Shown: one piece after another, positions 7,628-17,051 of the stretch
How the letters are laid out: every line of letters starts with the position of its first letter
Position numbering within the stretch: position 1 is the stretch's first letter
Assembly: GCF_900156045.1 (NCBI RefSeq)
Contig: NZ_FTMX01000001.1
Coordinates: 620,001 to 684,000, forward strand
Reading direction: 5' to 3'
Length of the DNA stretch: 64,000 nucleotides
Source of the DNA: Peribacillus simplex
GTDB lineage: Bacteria; Bacillota; Bacilli; Bacillales; DSM-1321
Position numbers and translations under genes: made by a program
Notes under the pieces: generated by a model
Database searches by the model: none
Seen by the model: the letters and a program-made list of their open reading frames with translations, nothing else
Told to the model about the DNA's origin: nothing

Positions 7628-9211
7628 ATGGTAAAAGCGGAAATCATCGTGATAGGCAGCGGGATTGCTGCCTTAAAAACGGCATTGGAAGCAAGTGAAC
7701 ATAAGCATGTGATACTCATCACAAAATCAAATATCCGTCATGGTAATTCTTACTTAGCCCAGGGCGGGATTGCTGCTGCAATATCTGATCGTGACCGAGT
7801 ATCCTTTCATAAAAAAGATACGCTGGCAGCTGGTCAGCGATATAACAAGGTGAAGGCAGTGGAAAAACTCGTCGAAGAGGCACCTTCGGTTATAGCTGAA
7901 CTTATTGATTCGGGTATGCGATTTGACCAGGATCAGGACGGAACTCTATTGCTTGGCATGGAGGGCGCCCACAGTGAACGAAGAATCCTTCATAGTCACG
8001 GTGATGCAACAGGAAAGTACATGATGGAACATCTTATAGGGCGTTTAAAACAATCATCGATTACTGTGATGGAGAATGTTGCTGCAGTGGAATTGATCAT
8101 CGGGCAAGATGATTCTTGCATAGGCGTCAGAACACTTGATAAGGCAGGGCAACTTGTTGCCTATCATGCAGAACAGACGGTTTTGGCAACAGGCGGCTGT
8201 GGTTCCCTATACCATTTCACGTCAAATTCACAAACGGTTTCAGGTGATGGAATCGCACTAGCATTCAAGGCCGGTGCAAAAGTTCGTGACATGGAATTCA
8301 TACAATTCCATCCGACCCTGCTTTTTGTAAATGGCAAAGCGAAAGGGCTGGTTTCAGAAGCGGTTCGCGGGGATGGTGCGAGATTAGTGACGGAAATGGG
8401 AACGCCGATCATGGAGGATGTCCATAGCTTGAAAGATCTAGCACCAAGGCATATTGTTGCACAGACGATTTTTTCTTATTTGCAGCGCGGTGAAAAGGTA
8501 TTTTTGGATATTTCGATGATAAAGGATTTTAAAAATCGTTTTCCGACAGTGAGCTCATTATGTGAAAAAAGCGGGCTGGACCTTCAAATGGGGAAAATCC
8601 CGGTTGCACCAGGAAACCATTTTCTAATGGGAGGAATTGAAGTGGATGAATCGGGGCAAACCTCTGTACCCTCTTTGTATGCAGTTGGTGAAGTGGCATG
8701 CACTGGTGTACATGGTGCAAACCGATTGGCAAGCAATTCCCTTCTCGAAGGATTGGTTTTTGGAAATACGCTTGGCCGTTTCCTTGCTAAAGTCCCGGCA
8801 AGGCCGATACCTGAAGAAAAAGGGCGGTCCAAGATTTCCAGTCAAATTTCCTTTCTACCTGATCTCTCGACATTACAGGAAAAATTAATGAACGAAGCGG
8901 GAATCGTTCGGAATGAAGCTGGTTTAACTCGACTGAAGGATTATCTTGAGACATTTACTATCGAAAAATTGCTCCATATGGAAGTAACGGCATTATCGAT
9001 ACAAGAAATAACGAAAATCAATGCCATCATCGTGGCGTGGCTGATTGCCGAATCAGCATTGACCAGAACGGAAAGCAGGGGCGGTCATTTCCGCAGTGAC
9101 TATCCTAACGAAGATGACGCCCAATGGCTTGAAAATTCGGTTATCCTTGCATGCACGGATGTAAAAAACCGAGTGAAAAGGAGACGACTATATGAATATA
9201 TTGAAGCTTAA
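7628..9211 (+). CDS. nadB: L-aspartate oxidase
   Basis: The 527-aa flavoenzyme oxidises L-aspartate to iminoaspartate, the first step of NAD synthesis. It has the FAD dinucleotide motif VIGSGIAALKTALEA at the N-terminus, RHGNSYLAQGGIAAA, the active-site region HSERRILHSHGDATG, RDMEFIQFHPT and GANRLASNSLLEG, plus a C-terminal helical domain. The length fits the Bacillus family. The ATG at 7628 follows CAGGAGG. Its end overlaps nadC by 20 bp, so translation is probably coupled. Confidence 0.96.
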   Translation: MVKAEIIVIGSGIAALKTALEASEHKHVILITKSNIRHGNSYLAQGGIAAAISDRDRVSFHKKDTLAAGQRYNKVKAVEKLVEEAPSVIAELIDSGMRFDQDQDGTLLLGMEGAHSERRILHSHGDATGKYMMEHLIGRLKQSSITVMENVAAVELIIGQDDSCIGVRTLDKAGQLVAYHAEQTVLATGGCGSLYHFTSNSQTVSGDGIALAFKAGAKVRDMEFIQFHPTLLFVNGKAKGLVSEAVRGDGARLVTEMGTPIMEDVHSLKDLAPRHIVAQTIFSYLQRGEKVFLDISMIKDFKNRFPTVSSLCEKSGLDLQMGKIPVAPGNHFLMGGIEVDESGQTSVPSLYAVGEVACTGVHGANRLASNSLLEGLVFGNTLGRFLAKVPARPIPEEKGRSKISSQISFLPDLSTLQEKLMNEAGIVRNEAGLTRLKDYLETFTIEKLLHMEVTALSIQEITKINAIIVAWLIAESALTRTESRGGHFRSDYPNEDDAQWLENSVILACTDVKNRVKRRRLYEYIEA

Positions 9212-10043
9212 GCAGATGCTGCAACAATTTTTAATGGAAGATATAGGGGAATGCGATGTAACGAGTGATACGATTTTTGATCAAGGTGAACAAGGAACTT
9301 TGACATTCATCGCAAAAGAAGGCGGGGTCTTTAGTGGAGGAGACGTCATCAAGACGGGATTTGCATTGTTGGATGAGCAAATCGAGGTTTCCCTGTTTTT
9401 TCAAGATGGCGAAGTTTTCGAAAAAGGACAACAGCTTGCTAAAATGACCGGCGATATGGCCTCCCTGTTAAAAGGGGAACGGGTCGTTTTGAATTTAGTG
9501 CAGCGCATGTCCGGCATTGCGACACAGGCACATAAAGCTGCCATGATTTTAGCGGGGACGAAGACGAGAGCTTGTGATACGAGGAAAACTACACCAGGCC
9601 TGCGGATGCTTGAAAAATATGCGGTCCGTTCCGGCGGGGCATTCAATCACCGGTATGGTTTGTATGATGCAGTCATGATAAAGGACAATCATATTTCTTT
9701 CGCTGGGTCCATAACGAAAGCGGTTCAAACGGTAAAATCCAAACTGGGACATACCACTAAAGTGGAAGTGGAAACGGAATCACCACAACAGGTGCTTGAA
9801 GCAGTGGAAGCCGGTGCAGATATCATCATGTTCGATAACCGGAGCCCCGAAGAAATCAAGCAACTGATTAAATTGGTTCCCGCCCACATCATAACTGAAG
9901 CTTCTGGAGGGATCCATTTAGACAATCTAGCCTCATATCGGGAAACAGGGGTAGATTATATTTCGTTGGGCAGCTTGACGCACAGTGTCAGGGCACTTGA
10001 TATTAGCGCAAAGGTCAAAGAGCGGGAGGGAATATTGAAATGA
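9192..10043 (+). CDS. nadC: quinolinate phosphoribosyltransferase
   Basis: The 283-aa enzyme makes nicotinate mononucleotide from quinolinate and PRPP. Visible motifs are [11 protein letters not shown] at the N-terminus, [37 protein letters not shown], and [19 protein letters not shown] with FDNRSPE in the barrel, ending ASGGIHL and SLGSLTHS. The ATG lies inside the end of nadB behind AAAGGAGACG. It overlaps nadA by 4 bp (ATGA). Confidence 0.96.
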   Translation: MNILKLKQMLQQFLMEDIGECDVTSDTIFDQGEQGTLTFIAKEGGVFSGGDVIKTGFALLDEQIEVSLFFQDGEVFEKGQQLAKMTGDMASLLKGERVVLNLVQRMSGIATQAHKAAMILAGTKTRACDTRKTTPGLRMLEKYAVRSGGAFNHRYGLYDAVMIKDNHISFAGSITKAVQTVKSKLGHTTKVEVETESPQQVLEAVEAGADIIMFDNRSPEEIKQLIKLVPAHIITEASGGIHLDNLASYRETGVDYISLGSLTHSVRALDISAKVKEREGILK

Positions 10044-11146
10044 ACATATTGGAGATGGCTAAAACAGCAGGAAATGCATTACCTGAAAAGTATAAAACGA
10101 TGACAAAGGAAGAGATGGAGAATCGGGTCCTTGACATTAAGAAACGACTGGGGAACCGTCTTTATATTCCAGGTCATCATTATCAACGGGAGGAAGTCAT
10201 TCAATTTTCGGATTCAACGGGGGATTCACTTCAATTGGCCCAGCTTTCCGCGCAAAATCGCGAAGCGGATTATATCGTGTTCTGTGGCGTGCATTTCATG
10301 GCTGAAACAGCAGATATTTTGACGGAAGAAGGGCAGACGGTTATCCTTCCTGACATGCGTGCAGGCTGCTCCATGGCGGATATGGCGGATATTGAACAAA
10401 CGGAACGGGCCTGGACAAAGCTTCAGGATTTATTTGGCGATACGATCCTTCCGCTAACTTATGTGAATTCCACAGCGGCCATCAAAGCTTTTGTAGGGAA
10501 AAATGGCGGGGCGACGGTGACGTCTTCCAATGCACAAGGGATGGTCTCGTGGGCCCTCTCGCAAAAAGAAAGGATCCTTTTTCTTCCCGATCAGCATCTT
10601 GGGAGGAATACTGCCTTTGACCTTGGAATCCCATTGAATGAAATGGCTGTCTGGGATCCGCATAAAGATGAATTGATCTATGAAGGGGACCTGGAAGATC
10701 TAAAGGTACTTCTTTGGAAAGGACATTGTTCAGTCCATGAAAATTTCACTACGGCGAATATTGAAACGCTTAGAGCGGAGCAGCCTGAAATGAATATCAT
10801 CGTTCATCCCGAATGTCGCCGTGAGGTAGTCGCCCTGTCAGATTATGCGGGTTCGACATCGTACATCATAAATATGATCGAAAAAGCCGAACCAGGTAGT
10901 TCTTGGGCAATCGGTACGGAAATGAACCTTGTCAAGCGACTTATCGCCAATAATCCTGACAAGAACATCATCTCGTTAAATCCGAATATGTGTCCATGTC
11001 TAACAATGAACCGGATTGATCTGCCTCACCTGCTATGGGCGCTTGAATCCATTGAAGAAGGTATCATCATCAATCCGATAAAAGTGGAGAAAAACATTGC
11101 GGATAATGCCATCCTGGCATTAAACAGAATGCTGGAGCGCGTTTGA
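10040..11146 (+). CDS. nadA: quinolinate synthase
   Basis: The 368-aa Fe-S enzyme condenses iminoaspartate with dihydroxyacetone phosphate. Cluster-ligand candidates are Cys110 (MRAGCSMAD), the Cys of KGHCSVHE and that in [11 protein letters not shown]; a further Cys is in HPECRRE. Position 110 is the same as in the B. subtilis enzyme. The labile 4Fe-4S cluster explains the dedicated NifS encoded nearby. It is the last gene of nadBCA and is followed by a terminator. In B. subtilis safA continues this operon, but here a convergent peptidase gene intervenes. Confidence 0.96.
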   Translation: MNILEMAKTAGNALPEKYKTMTKEEMENRVLDIKKRLGNRLYIPGHHYQREEVIQFSDSTGDSLQLAQLSAQNREADYIVFCGVHFMAETADILTEEGQTVILPDMRAGCSMADMADIEQTERAWTKLQDLFGDTILPLTYVNSTAAIKAFVGKNGGATVTSSNAQGMVSWALSQKERILFLPDQHLGRNTAFDLGIPLNEMAVWDPHKDELIYEGDLEDLKVLLWKGHCSVHENFTTANIETLRAEQPEMNIIVHPECRREVVALSDYAGSTSYIINMIEKAEPGSSWAIGTEMNLVKRLIANNPDKNIISLNPNMCPCLTMNRIDLPHLLWALESIEEGIIINPIKVEKNIADNAILALNRMLERV

Positions 11147-11175
11147 GTCAGTGCTTTCTAAAAAGACTTTGGATC

Positions 11176-11210
11176 ATAAGAAAAAGGGGGATTGACCCCC
11201 TTTTCCTTAT
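11176..11210. terminator. terminator between nadA and the metallopeptidase gene
   Basis: AAAAGGGGG, ATTGA and CCCCCTTTT form a strong stem with flanking A/T runs. It can stop both converging transcripts. Confidence 0.85.
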
Positions 11211-11233
11211 GTAATCGAAACAGCTAAGAACGT

Positions 11234-12079
11234 TTAAAGGTTATTCGCTTTAAAAGTATTGCCTTCATTCATATCACCAGATTTAAATCCTTTATTGAAC
11301 CACCGTTTCCTCTGTTCGGAAGTACCATGCGTGAAGCTGTCTGGCACCACGTACCCTTGTGCCCTTTCTTGGATACGGTCATCCCCCACACCACTTGCTG
11401 CATTCAAGGCCTCCTCAAGATCGCCTTCTTCAAGCAAATTCTCTCCTTGGACATGATGTGCCCAAACTCCAGCCAAATAATCTGCCTGTAATTCAAGACG
11501 GACAGAAAACCTATTATATTCGGTCTCGCTTACTTTTGAACGATCGGGCATTTCCTTTTCCGTTGTTCCTAAAAGTGTCTGAACGTGATGTCCGACTTCG
11601 TGGGCGATGACATAGGCCATGGCGAAATCCCCGGGTGCCTGGAATTCTTGCTTTAACTCTTGATAAAAGCTGAGATCAATATATAGTTTCATGTCACCCG
11701 GACAATAAAATGGCCCTACGGAAGACGCTGCCATCCCGCATGCCGATTCGACACTACCTGAATACAGGACAAGGTTCGGTTCCTTATATTCCAGTCCATT
11801 TTTACGGAATTCTTCTGCCCAGACCTGCTCCGTTTCTGCAAGGACGACAGATACGAACTGCGCAAGTTCCTTTTCTTCATCAGTTTCGACATATGAGCCG
11901 CCATGGTTCGATTCAGTGGAATTCAAGCTGCCTAGCAATTCGCTTGGATTACCGCCAAGGAGCGTCACGATCAAGACAATTACCAATCCGAGCCCTCCGC
12001 CGATTCCGGCCATGCCTTTTCCGCTCATGCCTCTTTTGTCCTCGACGTTCGAGCTGCCCTGTCTGCCTTTCCATTTCAT
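11234..12079 (-). CDS. neutral zinc metallopeptidase, YpfJ family
   Basis: The 281-aa protein has a cytoplasmic N-terminus, one transmembrane segment (about 23-43, GGGLGLVIVLIVTLLGG) and an extracytoplasmic domain. That domain carries the zinc motif HEVGHH (about residue 160) and a downstream ELQADYLAGVWAH that could supply the third ligand. This matches the putative neutral zinc metallopeptidase family (YpfJ/ KPN_00456 type). Substrates are unknown. The ATG at 12079 follows CTGGGGGT on the minus strand. The gene is alone on its strand, inserted between nadA and safA compared with B. subtilis. Confidence 0.85.
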   Translation of the reverse strand: MKWKGRQGSSNVEDKRGMSGKGMAGIGGGLGLVIVLIVTLLGGNPSELLGSLNSTESNHGGSYVETDEEKELAQFVSVVLAETEQVWAEEFRKNGLEYKEPNLVLYSGSVESACGMAASSVGPFYCPGDMKLYIDLSFYQELKQEFQAPGDFAMAYVIAHEVGHHVQTLLGTTEKEMPDRSKVSETEYNRFSVRLELQADYLAGVWAHHVQGENLLEEGDLEEALNAASGVGDDRIQERAQGYVVPDSFTHGTSEQRKRWFNKGFKSGDMNEGNTFKANNL

Positions 12080-12293
12080 TAATATTACCCCCAGGGATGT
12101 AAAATTAGTACCTTAAGACAAAGCCTTAGGTCATTTACTTTTTCTTATACCCGGATTTCCCTGAGTTTAGACAGAAGCCTGAAAGAAGCGATTCAGGAAT
12201 GGAATTCAAAGGGGGGAATTTCCTTTTTCGAGATGGCCTATCATTTATTTCCTCTCCAAAAAAGTACCTTCTATGTCCCTAAATCATTGATCG

Positions 12294-12324
12294 AATCATA
12301 AAAGTCATTTTTTACGCATAAGTT
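12294..12324 (+). promoter_or_regulatory. possible SigE-type promoter of safA
   Basis: AATCATA (12294-12300), then about 16 nt, then CATAAGTT (12317-12324) resembles a mother-cell SigE promoter. safA is SigE-dependent in B. subtilis. The match is loose and the call depends on context. The rest of the 320-bp gap before safA shows no gene. Confidence 0.25.
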
Positions 12325-12400
12325 TTCATGATAAAAATAATAGCAATTCACCCACTGCTTCATAGAATATATGGACATATGCACAGGAGGGGTTAGCAGC

Positions 12401-14776
12401 GTGAAAATTCATATAGTCCAAAAAGGCGATACACTTTGGAAACTCGCCAAAAAATACGGCGTCAGTTTTGAAGAACTTAAAAAAGTTAACGCGCAATTGA
12501 GCAACCCGGACATGATGATGCCCGGAATGAAAATTAAAATACCAGGGACATCCGGAGCTGTTATAAAAGATACGGGTAAACCAAACGTGAATATTCAGCC
12601 GGGAATGAAAGAATCCCAAATTCCACAGTTCCAGCCTAAGTCAGCACCTATGAAAGAGCAGCAAAATATGCAAAAACCGGCCGTTAAAGAACAGCCGAAA
12701 TTTCAACAGCCAGTAAAAGAGCAGCAGATCGTTCCGCAGCCAGTTAAGAAAGAGCAGCAGATCGTTCAGCCAAAGCCAATCATTAAAGAAAAGCAAGTAA
12801 TCGTTCCAAAAGAAGTGCCGGTACCCATGCCGGTGATTCCGGAGATCGACATCAATAATTATTACATGGTCAACATGACCAATATGAGTGTGCAAAAGCC
12901 TCCAGCACCGCCACCTTTACCAAAGAAAAAAGAAGAGCCTGCAGTAACCAAAAAGAAGAAGAAAAAGCCAGCTGTACAGCCAGCTCAGGAATATAGTGAG
13001 CCGGTGGATGATTGTATTCCAGTAACGCCAATCTTACCTGGAAGCGGTTATTGTATTCAGCCGCCACCATGGGCGCAAATGCAAGGCATGCAAGCACCAT
13101 ATCAAGGCGCACAAGGGTATCAGGCGGCTCCGGAAATACAAGGTTATCAAATGATGGAAGAGAGCTCTGATGCTTGGGGAGAATCTCCTGACATGCAAAT
13201 GATGGATCAAGGATTCGTCCAAGGGGCGAGCATGAATGCAACAAACCAGCAACATTATCCATATCAAGCCTCCGCACCGGTTCCGCACCATTATTATGGA
13301 GGGATGAATCAACAACCTCAAGCAGCAGGTTCATATATGCAACAAGATTATGAGTCACCAGGCGAATCGCCTTCTTCATACAATCAAAACTTCCCTCAGC
13401 ATTATTCCCAGACTGCCGGTGAGGATGAGGAGGATTGCGGCTGTAATAAGGGGTTACTTGGATCTTATGGGCCGGAAGTGAAGGGGCAGTATCAAGGAAA
13501 CCAACAAATGGGCAATGCACAACACCATCCAGATTATCACCAATATCAATCCGTTCAATCACAGCAACAGGCCCAATACCCAGGGATGTCACCGAAAGAG
13601 TCTCAAATGGGAATGGAGATGCCATTCCAATATGATGATGAGTCAGAAGAATCATACGGATTCATGATGATGGGCGGTCAAAACCCAGGCCAGCCAGGAA
13701 TGATGATGGGCGGTCAAAACCCAGGCCAGCCAGGAATGATGGGCGGTCAAAACCCAGGCCAGCCAGGAATGATGATGGGCGGTCAAAACCCAGGCCAGCC
13801 AGGAATGATGATGGGCGGACAAAACCCAGGCCAGCCAGGGATGATGGGCGGCCAAAATGGAGGCCAGCCAGGAATGATGATGGGCGGCCAGAACGGAGGC
13901 CAGCCAGGAATGATGATGGGCGGTCAAAACGGAGGCCAGCCAGGAATGATGATGGGCGGTCAAAACCCAGGCCAGCCAGGGATGATGGGCGGTCAAAACG
14001 GAGGCCAGCCAGGAATGATGATGGGCGGTCAAAACCCAGGCCAGCCAGGGATGATGGGCGGCCAAAACGGAGGCCAGCCAGGAATGATGATGGGCGGTCA
14101 GAACGGAGGCCAACCAGGGATGATGGGCGGTCAGAACGGTGGCCAGCCAGGAATGATGGGCGGTCAGAACGGTGGCCAGCCAGGAATGATGATGGGCGGC
14201 CAGAACGGAGGCCAGCCAGGAATGATGATGGGCGGCCAGAACGGAGGCCAGCCAGGGATGATGGGCGGTCAAAACGGAGGCCAGCCGGGAATGATGATGG
14301 GCGGTCAAAACCCAGGCCAGCCAGGGATGATGGGCGGCCAAAACGGAGGTCAGCCGGGAATGATGATGGGCGGCCAAAACGGAGGCCAGCCAGGTATGAT
14401 GCCGGGACAATTTGGTGGTCAGCCGGACATGATGATGGGCGGTCAAAATGGAGGCCAGCCAGGTATGATGCCGGGACAATTTGGTGGTCAGCCGGACATG
14501 ATGATGGGCGGTCAAAATGGAGGCCAGCCAGGTATGATGCCGGGACAATTCGGTGGTCAGCGGGACATGATGATGGGCGGCCAAAATGGGGGCCAACCAG
14601 GAATGATGCCGGGACAATTTGGTGGTCAGCCAGACATGATGCGCGGTCAGCTTGGTGGTCAGCCGGAAGCTATGTTACCTGGACAAATGGGAGGCCAGCC
14701 AGGCCAATTCGGGGGAGTTCGTGCGCCGGAAACATTTGGGATACCGACATATGTAGATGAAAGCGATGACTACTAA
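12401..14776 (+). CDS. safA: spore coat assembly protein SafA with a giant Met/Gly/Gln repeat tail
   Basis: The first 50 residues are the LysM domain of SafA (KIHIVQKGDTLWKLAKKYG ... SNPDMMMPGMKIKIP), which localises the protein at the cortex-coat interface and recruits inner coat proteins. Residues about 75-200 are rich in Pro/Gln/Lys/Val, about 200-425 in Gln/Tyr/His/Met with EEDCGC. Residues about 425-770 consist of some 30 units of 10-12 residues of type MMMGGQNGGQPG, the last ones changing to MMPGQFGGQPD. The product is 791 aa, about twice B. subtilis SafA. The GTG at 12401 fits the binding site CAGGAGGGG and the family N-terminus. Mother-cell expression is inferred from the family. Confidence 0.9.
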   Translation: MKIHIVQKGDTLWKLAKKYGVSFEELKKVNAQLSNPDMMMPGMKIKIPGTSGAVIKDTGKPNVNIQPGMKESQIPQFQPKSAPMKEQQNMQKPAVKEQPKFQQPVKEQQIVPQPVKKEQQIVQPKPIIKEKQVIVPKEVPVPMPVIPEIDINNYYMVNMTNMSVQKPPAPPPLPKKKEEPAVTKKKKKKPAVQPAQEYSEPVDDCIPVTPILPGSGYCIQPPPWAQMQGMQAPYQGAQGYQAAPEIQGYQMMEESSDAWGESPDMQMMDQGFVQGASMNATNQQHYPYQASAPVPHHYYGGMNQQPQAAGSYMQQDYESPGESPSSYNQNFPQHYSQTAGEDEEDCGCNKGLLGSYGPEVKGQYQGNQQMGNAQHHPDYHQYQSVQSQQQAQYPGMSPKESQMGMEMPFQYDDESEESYGFMMMGGQNPGQPGMMMGGQNPGQPGMMGGQNPGQPGMMMGGQNPGQPGMMMGGQNPGQPGMMGGQNGGQPGMMMGGQNGGQPGMMMGGQNGGQPGMMMGGQNPGQPGMMGGQNGGQPGMMMGGQNPGQPGMMGGQNGGQPGMMMGGQNGGQPGMMGGQNGGQPGMMGGQNGGQPGMMMGGQNGGQPGMMMGGQNGGQPGMMGGQNGGQPGMMMGGQNPGQPGMMGGQNGGQPGMMMGGQNGGQPGMMPGQFGGQPDMMMGGQNGGQPGMMPGQFGGQPDMMMGGQNGGQPGMMPGQFGGQRDMMMGGQNGGQPGMMPGQFGGQPDMMRGQLGGQPEAMLPGQMGGQPGQFGGVRAPETFGIPTYVDESDDY
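13671..14700 (+). repeat. in-frame minisatellite encoding the SafA repeat tail
   Basis: Units of 33 or 36 bp (GGCGGTCAAAACGGAGGCCA-type core, with ATG or ATGATG between) repeat about 25 times, then interleave with a GGACAATTTGGTGGTCAGCC variant. The third codon position drifts (GGT/GGC, AAC/AAT) while the amino acids are kept, which indicates selection on the protein. Copy number is likely to vary between strains. Confidence 0.9.
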
Positions 14777-15713
14777 TTATCAAGGAGACAGTGTTTTTAA
14801 CACTCGTCTCCTATCTTATTTAAATCGTAAGCCAAAGAATGTCCACCATATTCAAAGCAGTGTCTATTTATTAACTTTTGAAAAGGGTCATCCCATGATC
14901 CTAAAAGGATTCGACAGTTTTGAAAAATGGGATCGGCAAAGGGAATTGACTTCGTTATTAAAACAAAAGGGATTTCATCAAACTTATTATATTCATCAGA
15001 ATTTAATGCCCTTTCAATTTAAAGGGAAATGGTATGGCAGTATGGACTATTTTCCGCCGAGTAAGAAAAAATTCAGATACTCCAAACATAAGGACCGCTT
15101 AGAGGGCATTCAGTTACTGGAAAGCTTCCATGATGTGTCGGAACATATCTCCATTAACGCTCCTGTGTTCAATCAATCAAAAAAGTGGAAAGAACGCTTA
15201 TCACTATTTAAAAAGAACTTTTCTTATGTTCGCCAATATGTTTCCGAAGATATTATCAAGGAATGGATTAGATGGGGTGAATGGTCGCTGGAGGGGTTTG
15301 ATAAAAATCAGTCTTTATGGAATAAGGAAAAGAAAGTCATCATTCATGGTGATTGTGCACACCATAATTTCCTGCGGAGAGCGGACGGCACTTTGACGTT
15401 AATCGATTTTGACCTAATGGCGAATGCACCGAGGTGCATTGATTATTTACAGTATGCAAATCGTATTTTGCCTCATTTGGAAGATGCGGCCACAGAACTG
15501 TGGGAAGTTCCGCAATTGCAAAGGTATCAGTCAGACCTGGCCTTTTTATATGCTTTAACTTATCCTACCGATATTTTCCGTGAATGGAATCGTCTTAATA
15601 AAAGTTCTTCCCAGCTTCATTCGGTCTGGAAAATGACCGTGGAAGGTTTTTCAGAGCGGATGGAGATGAATGAAAAATTGGCGAAAAGGATTTCTTCCCT
15701 TAATAGGAATTAA
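14766..15713 (+). CDS. CotS/YutH-like spore coat-associated kinase-fold protein
   Basis: This protein of about 315 aa has an aminoglycoside phosphotransferase/protein kinase-like fold. The catalytic loop is IIHGDCAHHNFL and the metal-binding motif LIDFDLM; an upstream lysine (MILKGF) could bind ATP. The family includes CotS, CotI, YutH and YsxE of Bacillus spores. It overlaps the end of safA by about 10-20 bp, which suggests coupled expression in the mother cell. Two in-frame ATGs (14757, 14766) are possible and neither has a strong binding site. A hairpin at 14784-14811 lies just inside the gene. Confidence 0.75.
   Translation: MTTNYQGDSVFNTRLLSYLNRKPKNVHHIQSSVYLLTFEKGHPMILKGFDSFEKWDRQRELTSLLKQKGFHQTYYIHQNLMPFQFKGKWYGSMDYFPPSKKKFRYSKHKDRLEGIQLLESFHDVSEHISINAPVFNQSKKWKERLSLFKKNFSYVRQYVSEDIIKEWIRWGEWSLEGFDKNQSLWNKEKKVIIHGDCAHHNFLRRADGTLTLIDFDLMANAPRCIDYLQYANRILPHLEDAATELWEVPQLQRYQSDLAFLYALTYPTDIFREWNRLNKSSSQLHSVWKMTVEGFSERMEMNEKLAKRISSLNRN
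14784..14811 (+). promoter_or_regulatory. hairpin at the safA/kinase junction
   Basis: GGAGACAGTGTT and AACACTCGTCTCC form a stem of about 12 bp just after the safA stop and inside the first codons of the kinase gene. The downstream tail is T-containing but not a run. It may lower read-through or shield the safA 3' end, setting SafA above the kinase. Confidence 0.4.
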
Positions 15714-15815
15714 AACTGATTTTTGGCCGTATCTTACAGAGTACATTTCCTGTTCGACACCCATGCTAATTATGAGCGAAATATAGCTCATTCTATTGCA
15801 ATGGGAGGGTTATTG

Positions 15816-16415
15816 GTGCAGAAAATAAAATGGGCACTTCCGCTTTGTACGGTATTGGCCGCCGTCAGTTTGGTTGGATGTGCTAATAATGATACAGCGG
15901 AAAATGAAAATATCACGAATGATACAGGGTACCATGAAAAAGATGCATTGGTACGCAACATCAATTATGAGAATATGGTGCAAGGTTTATACGATAAAGA
16001 TGATGCGTACAGTAAGAGTGACCGTAACTACCATGGACATGAAAGTAAACCGCTTAAGGCAAAATCTTCTTATTATAATTCTTATGAAGGCGCTTTTGCC
16101 GATAAAGTAAATGGAATCGCCAAGAAAGTGGAGCCGGTCATCGATGCCAGGACAATCATCATGAAAGATGAAATGCTGGTAGCCCTACGGCTTGATGACT
16201 ACAGCCAAGCAAAAGATGTTAAAGAAAGAATCAAAAAGGAAATCGGCCCCCTTACCAATGGCCGAACCCTATATGTAACCACCGATGAAGGTGTCTATTT
16301 CAGGACGATGACACTTGATAACAATCTTCGGGATGGCGATACGCGGGAAATGATCATTTTGGATGCAAATGACTTGTTCGATAATCTTAACATTCACGAA
16401 AATCACTTGAAATAA
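15816..16415 (+). CDS. YhcN/YlaJ family sporulation lipoprotein (CoxA-like position)
   Basis: From the GTG at 15816 the 199-aa product has a lipoprotein signal (KIKWALPLCTVLAAVSLVGC, lipobox LVGC), an Asn/Asp-rich linker, and a C-terminal YhcN/YlaJ domain (about 105-185, ADKVNGIAKKVEPVIDARTI ... RTLYVTTD). Such lipoproteins are sporulation-specific. In B. subtilis the comparable gene after safA is coxA (spore cortex protein). The start is set by GGGAGGG 6 nt upstream; the longer frame from 15723 has no lipoprotein-like N-terminus. Confidence 0.8.
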   Translation: MQKIKWALPLCTVLAAVSLVGCANNDTAENENITNDTGYHEKDALVRNINYENMVQGLYDKDDAYSKSDRNYHGHESKPLKAKSSYYNSYEGAFADKVNGIAKKVEPVIDARTIIMKDEMLVALRLDDYSQAKDVKERIKKEIGPLTNGRTLYVTTDEGVYFRTMTLDNNLRDGDTREMIILDANDLFDNLNIHENHLK

Positions 16416-16422
16416 TTAGTGG

Positions 16423-16452
16423 GCTGACCCGATATGGAGTCAGCTTTTTTTG
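16423..16452 (+). terminator. terminator of the safA operon
   Basis: GCTGAC and GTCAGC with a 10-nt loop are followed by a T-rich run just after the lipoprotein gene. Confidence 0.8.
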
Positions 16453-16525
16453 ATTTTTTTCTGGTTAATAATCCTTATTTGGGGTCAAACTACATAAAAA
16501 GTAAACGCCTTAAGAGGTGAATATA

Positions 16526-17026
16526 TTGATTAATCAACTTAGAATCCAATTTTTCATGACGCTTTTCATATTGCCATTTTGCTTAACCGTTTTTGCCGAA
16601 GATACCGTTCAAAAGGAAAATGATCCTATTGAAAGGAAGGTCATTCTTCAGCGTATGTATCTGGATGGAGAGTTAAGTGAAGAGAAATTGACAGAAACAA
16701 TTTGGTCGATGGAGGATTTTTGGTCAAAATATGAAGGATGGAAAGTGGTCGATCAAAATGAAGAGCAGATTGTCATGAAGAAAATTGAAAATGACATATC
16801 CCCGCTTTTAAAAGCGAATGGTTACCTTGGGATGAGGGAAGATGGTACGTTATCCATTTTTATCGGAAGGCCCGAGCACGCGAAGATCATTCATACTTTC
16901 TACCAAATAGACGTTGGTAAACTTGAAGCATACAAGCAGGAGGAACTGCAAAAAGGGATTCCGATCATGAATAAAGACCAATATAAACAGCTCATTAAAG
17001 AGTATGAACCATATTCGGTGAACTAG
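16526..17026 (+). CDS. bofC: BofC, intercompartmental signalling factor of sporulation
   Basis: The 166-aa product begins with a signal peptide (about 1-24, FFMTLFILPFCLTVFA) and then shows BofC hallmarks: RMYLDGE, SMEDFW, YEGW, NDISPLLKANGYLG, GRPEH, FYQIDVGKLE and KGIPIM. In B. subtilis the forespore-made BofC acts in the intermembrane space on SpoIVB to time pro-SigK processing. Upstream of ruvAB is its usual place. I chose the TTG at 16526, 7 nt after AAGAGGTG; a GTG at 16517 falls inside that binding site. Confidence 0.88.
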   Translation: MINQLRIQFFMTLFILPFCLTVFAEDTVQKENDPIERKVILQRMYLDGELSEEKLTETIWSMEDFWSKYEGWKVVDQNEEQIVMKKIENDISPLLKANGYLGMREDGTLSIFIGRPEHAKIIHTFYQIDVGKLEAYKQEELQKGIPIMNKDQYKQLIKEYEPYSVN

Positions 17027-17051
17027 GATGGGATGACACCCATCCTTCAGA

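Noticed and set aside
12870..13655. A 261-codon minus-strand open frame opposite the middle of safA
   Set aside because: Antisense to a clear coding gene, without binding site or recognisable protein features.
13652..14617. A 321-codon open frame on the minus strand inside safA, with repeated HHSWLASVLTA units
   Set aside because: It is the antisense shadow of the in-frame safA minisatellite; codon drift follows the plus-strand protein and there is no ribosome site.
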